From NCBI GenBank assembly GCA_023457935.1, contig JAEXBA010000085.1, forward strand, positions 1-8,371: 8,371 nt of DNA. Reading direction: 5' to 3'. Position 1 is the stretch's first letter. Each line of letters opens with the position of its first letter. The DNA comes from Bacteroidota bacterium. Lineage in GTDB: Bacteria; Bacteroidota; Bacteroidia; Flavobacteriales; Weeksellaceae. Positions 1 to 5,628 of the stretch are shown one piece after another. A model generated the notes under the pieces. That model was not told the origin of the DNA and searched no databases. It was given only the letters and a program-made list of their open reading frames with translations. A program made the translations under genes and the position numbers.

Positions 1-32
1 GAAGCCACCCGCACAGGCCCTCGAAGCCCCCT

Positions 33-64
33 ATTGCCTACACCCCAACTTTTCCCTATTTTTG
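33..64 (+). promoter_or_regulatory. Putative Bacteroidota-type promoter for the hsdM operon
   Basis: ATTG at 33-36 is three of four matches to the Bacteroidota -33 box TTTG. TATTTTTG at 57-64 matches the -7 box TANNTTTG at every fixed position. The spacer is 20 nt, within the usual 19-21 nt. Transcription would begin near position 70, leaving a leader of only about 14 nt before the hsdM ATG at 84, which has no clear Shine-Dalgarno sequence. No comparable promoter was noticed in the gaps before the Argonaute pair or hsdR, so this one may serve the whole operon. The match is by eye and short motifs can arise by chance. Confidence 0.45.
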
Positions 65-83
65 AATGAATTGAAACACCTAA

Positions 84-1646
84 ATGGCCAAGAAAACGAC
101 TAAAACCAAATCCATCGAAGAAACACTGTGGGACTCCGCAAATAAACTGAGAGGTTCCGTAGAATCTGCAGAATACAAACATATTGTCCTGAGTCTTATT
201 TTCCTGAAGTTTGCTGGCGATACCTTTGAAGAAAGGCGCGAAGAACTGATCGCGGAGGGAAAAGAGCAGTTTGCTGATATGGTGGAATTCTACACCATGA
301 AAAATGTGTTCTATCTGCCGGAAGAGGCTCGCTGGAGCTACATTATGCAGCAGGCAAAACAACAGGATATTGCGCTGAAGATCGATACGGCGCTGCATAC
401 CATAGAACAGAACAACCCTGCGCTGAAGGGCGCTTTGCCCGACAATTATTTTTCACGCCTCGGGCTGGATGTCAGCAAACTTTCTGCGCTGCTGGATACC
501 ATCAACCAAATCAATACCATTGCCGATAAAGAACATGACCTTGTGGGACATGTGTACGAATATTTTCTGAAAAAATTTGCGATTGCTGAAGGAAAGGGAA
601 AAGGAGAGTTCTATACGCCGAAAAGCATTGTAAACCTGATTGCCGAAATGATAGAGCCGTTTGAGGGCAAGATCTATGATCCGTGCTGCGGCTCGGGTGG
701 GATGTTTGTACAATCGGTAAAGTTTGTGAATGAGCACCAGGGAAATAAAAAAAATGTTTCGGTTTATGGACAGGAATATACCAATGCCACATACAAACTG
801 GCAAAGATGAATCTTGCCATCCGCGGTATTTCGGCCAATCTGGGAGAAATGGCGGCGGATACTTTTTCGAACGATCAGCATAAAGACCTGAAAGCCGATT
901 TTATTATGGCCAATCCTCCTTTCAACCAGAAGGACTGGCGCGCGACTACAGAACTCACCGATGATTTACGTTGGAACGGCTATGAAGTTCCACCTGCTAG
1001 CAATGCCAATTACGGCTGGATCCTGCACATGGTTTCCAAACTTTCAGAGAACGGTGTGGCGGGTTTTATTCTGGCCAATGGCGCGCTGAACGGCGGTGGT
1101 GAAGAATATAAGATCAGAAAGCAAATGATTGAGAATGGAATTGTTGAAGCGATTCTTGTTCTTCCAAGAAATATGTTCTATTCTACAGATATTTCTGTAA
1201 CCCTTTGGATTCTTAATAAGAATAAAAAATCGAGAACTGTTGAAGTGAATGATACTGTAAAGCGATTTAGAGAGAGGAAAAATGAAATACTGTTTATGGA
1301 CTTGCGTAAATCAGGTTATTTGTTTGATAAATCTTATATCGAATTTACTAACAAAGAAGTGGAGAAAATAAGGAGCATATACCATACGTGGCAAAGTTCT
1401 CTATTTGAAAGTGAGTATAAGGACATAGCAGAGTTTTGTTATTCGGCTTCAATCGAAGAGGTAAGGGAAAATAATTATGCCCTAATGCCAAGTAAATATA
1501 TTGAATTCGTTGACCGTGATTTAGAAATAGATTTTGACACTGAGATGAAACGAATTCAGAAAAAGTTTTCAAAACTTATTGAAGAAGAAGAAGCATCACA
1601 TATTGAAATTAGAAATGCATTTAGCAAGTTGGGGTATGAAATTTAA
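84..1646 (+). CDS. hsdM: Type I restriction-modification DNA methyltransferase subunit HsdM
   Basis: Adenine-N6 DNA methyltransferase subunit of a type I restriction system. It binds S-adenosylmethionine and, with HsdS, methylates one adenine on each strand of a bipartite target. It also forms the core of the HsdR-containing restriction complex. The 520-residue length is normal. An HsdM N-terminal helical domain covers about residues 8-140 (SIEETLWDSANKLRG). Then come the motif X-like GEFYTP at 174-179, the AdoMet motif I DPCCGSGG at 199-206 and the catalytic motif IV NPPF at 277-280. The ATG at 84 is chosen because MAKKTTKTKSIEETLW is a typical family start just after the promoter. The 3' end overlaps hsdS by 11 nt, suggesting coupled translation. 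Composition drops from about 45 % to about 30 % GC near codon 350, so the HsdS-contacting C-terminal third looks acquired by recombination. Confidence 0.97.
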   Translation: MAKKTTKTKSIEETLWDSANKLRGSVESAEYKHIVLSLIFLKFAGDTFEERREELIAEGKEQFADMVEFYTMKNVFYLPEEARWSYIMQQAKQQDIALKIDTALHTIEQNNPALKGALPDNYFSRLGLDVSKLSALLDTINQINTIADKEHDLVGHVYEYFLKKFAIAEGKGKGEFYTPKSIVNLIAEMIEPFEGKIYDPCCGSGGMFVQSVKFVNEHQGNKKNVSVYGQEYTNATYKLAKMNLAIRGISANLGEMAADTFSNDQHKDLKADFIMANPPFNQKDWRATTELTDDLRWNGYEVPPASNANYGWILHMVSKLSENGVAGFILANGALNGGGEEYKIRKQMIENGIVEAILVLPRNMFYSTDISVTLWILNKNKKSRTVEVNDTVKRFRERKNEILFMDLRKSGYLFDKSYIEFTNKEVEKIRSIYHTWQSSLFESEYKDIAEFCYSASIEEVRENNYALMPSKYIEFVDRDLEIDFDTEMKRIQKKFSKLIEEEEASHIEIRNAFSKLGYEI

Positions 1647-2751
1647 ACCGTTAGGGGAAATTATTGAACTTATTGATGTTAAGAATTTGAATGGCAATTT
1701 GAAAGAGGTAATGGGTGTTAATATCTCTAAATCTTTTATGCCTTCAGTTGCAAATTTAAATGGAGTAAATCTTTCTAAATACAAGGTAATCTCGAAAAAT
1801 CAATTTGCAACGAATATTATGCATGTCGATCGTGATGAAAAACTTCCAATTGCATTATATACTGATGAAAATCCTGCTTTAGTTTCACCTGCCTATAAAG
1901 TTTTTAAAGTTAAAGATGAAGTTAGTATTTTACCTGAGTATTTAATGATATTTTTTATAACAGCAGAGTTTGATAGATTATCATGCTATTATTGTGATTC
2001 AAGTGTTAGAGGAGGTCTCGAATGGGAAAGATTTAGTGAGATAAAGATTCCATATGTTGAATTAAAGGAACAAACGAAATATGTTAATATTTACAATTCT
2101 ATAAAAAAGAATCAAAAAATATATGAGGATTCACTTAATGATTTACAATTAATTTGCGAGGGCTATATTGAAAATTTGATTAAGACTGAACCTTTAAAAA
2201 GGTTAGGCGATCATATTGAAGAATCCAATAAAAGAAACGAAGGATTATTAAGTACCAATTTGCTTGGAATTAGTGTTCAAAAGAAATTCATTCCCACCAG
2301 ATCAAAGAAAGATACATTAAATCTTACAGGCTATAAAATTGTAGATAAGCGTGAATTTAGTTTTGTATCAGTGACTTCTCGTAATGGGGAAAAAATTTCC
2401 ATAGCTCTGCTAAATGATAAACCTGGACTAGTTTCCAGTACATATATTGTTTTTCGAGTTAATGATATTTGTGAGCTTCTTCCAGAATATTTGTATTTGT
2501 GGTTTTCTCGTCCAGAGTTTGATCGTTATGCTCGATATCATTCTTGGGGTAGTGCAAGAGAAACATTTAACTGGGATGACATGTGCGATGTGATGTTGCC
2601 TATTCCTGATATTGAAGTTCAAAAGGCTATTGTAACAGTTTACAAAACTCTGGAAACAAGAAAAAAACTAAATGAGAAATTGAAAGAATCCCTTAAACCA
2701 CTGTGTACAGTGCTGATGAAGGGTGTACGAGATTTAAGTGAAAAAAACTAG
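1636..2751 (+). CDS. hsdS: Type I restriction-modification specificity subunit HsdS
   Basis: DNA-sequence recognition subunit that directs HsdM and HsdR to a bipartite target. From the chosen start the protein is 371 residues. Target-recognition domain 1 covers about 1-140 (from PLGEIIELIDVKN), a helical spacer 143-184, target-recognition domain 2 about 186-325 (from LKRLGDHIEESN), and a C-terminal helical region about 327-360. The two recognition domains align with each other at an offset of about 184 residues: VNISKSFMPS with ISVQKKFIPT, LVSPAYKVFKV with LVSSTYIVFRV, and LPEYL...AEFDR with LPEYL...PEFDR. The frame is open to an ATG at 1579, but MKFKPLGEII at 1636 is the family-like start and gives an 11-nt overlap with hsdM. 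The stop falls directly after a 7-A run, and a tail-like frame follows it (see 2742-2798). The gene is AT-rich throughout. Confidence 0.93.
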   Translation: MKFKPLGEIIELIDVKNLNGNLKEVMGVNISKSFMPSVANLNGVNLSKYKVISKNQFATNIMHVDRDEKLPIALYTDENPALVSPAYKVFKVKDEVSILPEYLMIFFITAEFDRLSCYYCDSSVRGGLEWERFSEIKIPYVELKEQTKYVNIYNSIKKNQKIYEDSLNDLQLICEGYIENLIKTEPLKRLGDHIEESNKRNEGLLSTNLLGISVQKKFIPTRSKKDTLNLTGYKIVDKREFSFVSVTSRNGEKISIALLNDKPGLVSSTYIVFRVNDICELLPEYLYLWFSRPEFDRYARYHSWGSARETFNWDDMCDVMLPIPDIEVQKAIVTVYKTLETRKKLNEKLKESLKPLCTVLMKGVRDLSEKN

Positions 2752-2798
2752 AAGAATTAAAAAGTCTGCTGCTGGGTAAGATGGCGGTGGAGGGATAA
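2742..2798 (+). other. A-AAA-AAC slippery site and out-of-frame HsdS-like C-terminal tail
   Basis: The hsdS frame ends GAA-AAA-AAC-TAG. The last seven bases before the stop (2742-2748) form A-AAA-AAC in the register needed for -1 ribosomal slippage. In the -1 frame, or if the 7-A run at 2741-2747 gained one A, the protein would run on as KKLEELKSLLLGKMAVEG and stop at 2796-2798, giving 387 residues. This extension resembles the ends of many HsdS proteins, as I recall them. It is also GC-richer than hsdS. It may be the tail of an earlier hsdS allele left by recombination, the true C-terminus lost by a homopolymer indel or sequencing error, or a frameshift product. No strong downstream stem was seen, and an AAGGG upstream lies about 20 nt from the site, which is far for a stimulator. 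Confidence 0.5.
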
Positions 2799-2808
2799 AT
2801 AACTAAAC

Positions 2809-4203
2809 ATGAATAGGAAAAAAATAGTTGATCGTATTGCAGAGCTTTTTGCACGTTTTAAGGCTGAAGTCGAAAATTTGAATGCTATAAATCTTTACGA
2901 TATAAATATACATGCTGAAAATGTTATTATTCCTGTATTGAATAAAGTATATGGATTGAATTTGGTAAACGCTAATTATGAAGAAAAGAATGCTAATGCC
3001 ATTGATTTAATTGACAATGAAAACAGGGTAGCGTTCCAAGTTACATCAAGTGGTGATTCAGAAAAAGTAAAACATACTTTAGAACAGTTTATTAAATATA
3101 AGAGGAATGATGAATACGACACATTGTATTTATATTTATTGAAAGAAAAACAAAGTAAATACGCAGATAAAACATTTGAAAAAATAATAGACGGCAAGTT
3201 TAGTTTCAATTCTAAAAATAATATAATTGATTATTCAAATATTCTACAAGAGGTGAATTCTTGGCCATCTCTTCCTAGAATTGAAGAATTTCAGTCAATT
3301 CTTGAATTAGAATTTAGTGAAGAAAAAATTGAAAGAAGAAAGGATTTAGTAGAAAATAAAGAAAGTTATATTCAAGAATATTTATATCCTAACTTAATTG
3401 AAATATTTCCTCCAAAAGTTATTTATATTGGAAAAATCGGAATTGACCGAGATGAAATTATTACAAAATCATGGGAAACAGAATGGAAGCTTAAAAAGAA
3501 CTGTTCAGACAATGATATTGTTAAACGATCTTTTGAACTTTTAAAAATTCCTTTTACTACTGATTGGATAGTTTTTGAGAAAAACATTATTTCATTTAAA
3601 AATTTAAGTGATCGTAAGGAGCCGCTCAGTAAATTGATTGAACCAGGAACTGTGGAAGTTTTTAATCTAGATGATTTTTACACGGTATCATACAAATATG
3701 AAAAAGCAATCTTATTTTTAATTGATAAAACTCTCCAACAATTATTATTTTATAAAGACATTCAATGGAGTAATAAAGATAAATCTTATAAGTTTAAACC
3801 GCCCAAAGCATTAGGGGAAAGAAAAGTTACTTGGAAAAACAAAAAAAGCGCAACAAGGACTGTTGTCAAAGAAATATGGAATACTGATCGAACACAAATT
3901 ATAGCATTTCAGCAATTATCGTTTAAAACCCAGGTTATTCGCTCATCGGAAAAGTGGCTACTAGCTATTTCACCAAGTTGGCGTTTTACGTACGACGGTA
4001 GAATCCCACACAAAAACGAAAGCAAAATGATTACTGATAAAAAGAAATTAGAAAATAATAATGCTGTTTATCAACATTTTATGTTTATCGCTTTTTGTCT
4101 TGTAAACAAGTTAAATCAAGATGAAAAAAAATATGACGTATTAAAGTTTTCTTCACCATTTAAGTTGGAACTAATTTTTAAGCAAACTACTTATGGATAT
4201 TAA
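2809..4203 (+). CDS. SMEK-type domain / APAZ domain protein, partner of the short Argonaute
   Basis: Predicted effector and structural partner of the adjacent Argonaute; 464 residues, no signal peptide or membrane segment. Residues about 1-115 match my recollection of the SMEK family: a helical start, NLYDINIHAEN at 28-38, a VYGLNLVNAN segment at 47-56, and AIDLID...VAFQVTSS at 64-81. This pattern resembles a PD-(D/E)XK fold, with D66 and Q77-V-T79 where D and E-x-K would sit, so nuclease activity is uncertain. A charged linker (about 150-185) precedes a C-terminal part whose FQQLSF...KWLLAISPSWRFTYDG (367-397) resembles the conserved core of APAZ, the N/L1/L2-like domain that short pAgo partners use to hold the Argonaute. 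The 11-nt overlap with the pAgo gene supports a complex of the two. GGAGGG at 2789-2794 is a possible but distant ribosome site. The SMEK and APAZ calls are from motif memory, not a profile search. Confidence 0.8.
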   Translation: MNRKKIVDRIAELFARFKAEVENLNAINLYDINIHAENVIIPVLNKVYGLNLVNANYEEKNANAIDLIDNENRVAFQVTSSGDSEKVKHTLEQFIKYKRNDEYDTLYLYLLKEKQSKYADKTFEKIIDGKFSFNSKNNIIDYSNILQEVNSWPSLPRIEEFQSILELEFSEEKIERRKDLVENKESYIQEYLYPNLIEIFPPKVIYIGKIGIDRDEIITKSWETEWKLKKNCSDNDIVKRSFELLKIPFTTDWIVFEKNIISFKNLSDRKEPLSKLIEPGTVEVFNLDDFYTVSYKYEKAILFLIDKTLQQLLFYKDIQWSNKDKSYKFKPPKALGERKVTWKNKKSATRTVVKEIWNTDRTQIIAFQQLSFKTQVIRSSEKWLLAISPSWRFTYDGRIPHKNESKMITDKKKLENNNAVYQHFMFIAFCLVNKLNQDEKKYDVLKFSSPFKLELIFKQTTYGY

Positions 4204-5608
4204 ATTATTAAGCGAACCAGTGTTACAATTTAATAAAGGTGAACACATTTGTCCAAGATATGGAATTTATTCCTTTGATGTTTCAGATATAGGGAATGTT
4301 AGACCTGACAAAATTGCAGTAGGCGTTATTGGTTTGAGTGATAGTATATCTAAAATAATAGATTGGATGAAAAGATGCAGAACTCAAATAGACGCGAAGA
4401 GCAGCACCCTAAATAACTTGTTTACCAATTTTCCTGGATTTAATAGAAATATAGCCTTTAAAAGTGAAATTGTCTTTGATGAAACTTATTTAAGGAAAAT
4501 TAATAACTCTCAATTTGAAGAAGTTAAAAGAGAATCACAAGATATTGATGATTTAATAATAAAAAGCATTGATTTATATCTTGCGGAGATAAGATTTCTT
4601 TCAAAAAATAAAAAGCCTGATGTTATTTTGTGCGTTCTTGATGAGGGGTTTACAAAAATGGTTTACGGTTCTAAAACAACCGCAAAAAATATCGCTGAAG
4701 ATGAAGAGGAAGAGGAAGTATCTGAATTAGAAATTAATTTTAGAAGGATATTGAAAGCGAAAGCAATGCAATATAATATACCCATTCAGATTGTAAGGGA
4801 TCGAATTGTAAAACCGACAGCTGAAATGCAAGATGAAGCTACAATAGCGTGGAACTTTTTTACAGCTCTATATTATAAGGCATCAGGTACTCCCTGGAAA
4901 TTAAAAAAGGATAATTCTGGTATTACTTGTTTTGCTGGCATTAGTTTTTATAAGAGTAGAGATAAAAAAACTACGCAGACCAGTGTTACACAAATTTTTA
5001 ATGAACATGGTAACGGAGTAATATTAAGAGGTACACCTGTAGAAATCAGTAAAAAAGATAAACAACCCCATTTAAACGAAAATCAGGCATACGAACTCCT
5101 ATATAATTCACTAAATGAGTATTATGATGCTGTGAAACTATACCCCCAAAGGTTAGTGATACATAAAAGTTCAAATTATTCTGATGAAGAAATTGCAGGG
5201 TTTAAAAAGGTTGCAAAGAAAATGAATATTAACTCAATGGATTTGGTAACAATTATGCCGACTAATTTTAGATTATATCGCGAACAAGGATATCCACCTT
5301 TACGCGGAACACTTTTAAGTTTAGATAAGAATCGTCATTTTCTTTATACGAGAGGTTTTGTTGAATATTATGGAACTTATCCGGGAAAATACATACCAAG
5401 TCCAATTGAAGTTAGGCTCTTTTCATACGATGAATCACCAGAAAAAATTTGCGAAGAAATTTTGTATTTAACTAAAATGAATTGGAATAATACACAATTC
5501 GATAGGAAATTTCCTATTACAATAGACTGTAGCAGAAATGTGGGCGAAATTTTGAAATACTTAGATAATGATCAATCACCGCAAATTAGATATAGTTTTT
5601 ATATGTAA
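4193..5608 (+). CDS. Short prokaryotic Argonaute (MID-PIWI, catalytically inactive)
   Basis: Guide-binding Argonaute lacking N and PAZ domains; at 471 residues it has the usual short pAgo length. With its APAZ partner it is expected to use a small nucleic-acid guide to detect invader sequences and switch on the partner's effector domain. The opening KLLSEPVLQF...RYGIYSFDVSDIG (4-34) is characteristic of short pAgos. The MID domain runs to about residue 235 and includes IPIQIV (196-201) and ALYYKASGTPW (225-235), with Q199 and K229 likely near the guide 5' end. The PIWI domain carries CFAGISFY (246-253), VIHKSS (322-327) and LTKMNWNNTQFD (426-437). S251 and S326 stand where catalytic PIWI proteins have aspartates, so it should not slice. 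An acidic run EDEEEEE lies at 169-175. The ATG at 4193 sits inside the upstream gene with no Shine-Dalgarno sequence, consistent with translational coupling. Confidence 0.92.
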   Translation: MDIKLLSEPVLQFNKGEHICPRYGIYSFDVSDIGNVRPDKIAVGVIGLSDSISKIIDWMKRCRTQIDAKSSTLNNLFTNFPGFNRNIAFKSEIVFDETYLRKINNSQFEEVKRESQDIDDLIIKSIDLYLAEIRFLSKNKKPDVILCVLDEGFTKMVYGSKTTAKNIAEDEEEEEVSELEINFRRILKAKAMQYNIPIQIVRDRIVKPTAEMQDEATIAWNFFTALYYKASGTPWKLKKDNSGITCFAGISFYKSRDKKTTQTSVTQIFNEHGNGVILRGTPVEISKKDKQPHLNENQAYELLYNSLNEYYDAVKLYPQRLVIHKSSNYSDEEIAGFKKVAKKMNINSMDLVTIMPTNFRLYREQGYPPLRGTLLSLDKNRHFLYTRGFVEYYGTYPGKYIPSPIEVRLFSYDESPEKICEEILYLTKMNWNNTQFDRKFPITIDCSRNVGEILKYLDNDQSPQIRYSFYM

Positions 5609-5616
5609 TAGTCGTT

Positions 5617-5624
5617 AAAGGAAA
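5617..5624 (+). promoter_or_regulatory. Ribosome binding site of hsdR
   Basis: AAAGGAAA lies 4 nt upstream of the hsdR ATG at 5629, with AAGGA at 5618-5622 leaving 6 nt. It is the best-spaced Shine-Dalgarno-like site in the window and fixes the hsdR start. Only 20 nt separate the pAgo stop from hsdR and no terminator is present, so hsdR is probably transcribed through from the Argonaute genes. Confidence 0.6.
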
Positions 5625-5628
5625 CAAA

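Larger units (their letters stand above)
1120..5608. other. AT-rich block spanning the hsdM 3' end, hsdS and the Argonaute pair
   Basis: Hand counts on sample 60-nt lines give 27/60 G+C at 1081-1140, 20/60 at 1261-1320, 16/60 at 1321-1380, 13/60 at 3301-3360 and 17/60 at 4201-4260. They rise to 28/60 at 5641-5700 and 33/60 at 6481-6540. The change is sharp at both ends, and the right edge coincides with the pAgo/hsdR junction. Only a short piece at 2763-2795 (20 of 33 G+C) interrupts the block. The simplest reading is one or two imports into a GC-richer hsdM/hsdR backbone. No transposase, integrase, terminal inverted repeat or border direct repeat was seen, so homologous recombination is more likely than transposition. 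The left edge is uncertain by about 50 nt. Confidence 0.75.

Noticed and set aside
1..83. Partial upstream gene at the left edge
   Set aside because: Too short to judge; no convincing coding pattern or RNA structure was seen apart from the promoter-like boxes.
1579..1635. Upstream start for hsdS at ATG 1579
   Set aside because: It would add a lysine-rich leader inside hsdM and a 68-nt overlap. The family-like N-terminus begins at ATG 1636, with an 11-nt overlap.
2699..2712. Small inverted repeat CACTG-TGTA-CAGTG as a terminator or frameshift stem
   Set aside because: The arms are only 5 bp, no T tract follows, it lies within hsdS, and it is upstream of the slippery site rather than downstream.
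1120..5608. AT-rich block as a transposon or insertion sequence
   Set aside because: No transposase or integrase gene, terminal inverted repeats or target-site duplication could be seen.
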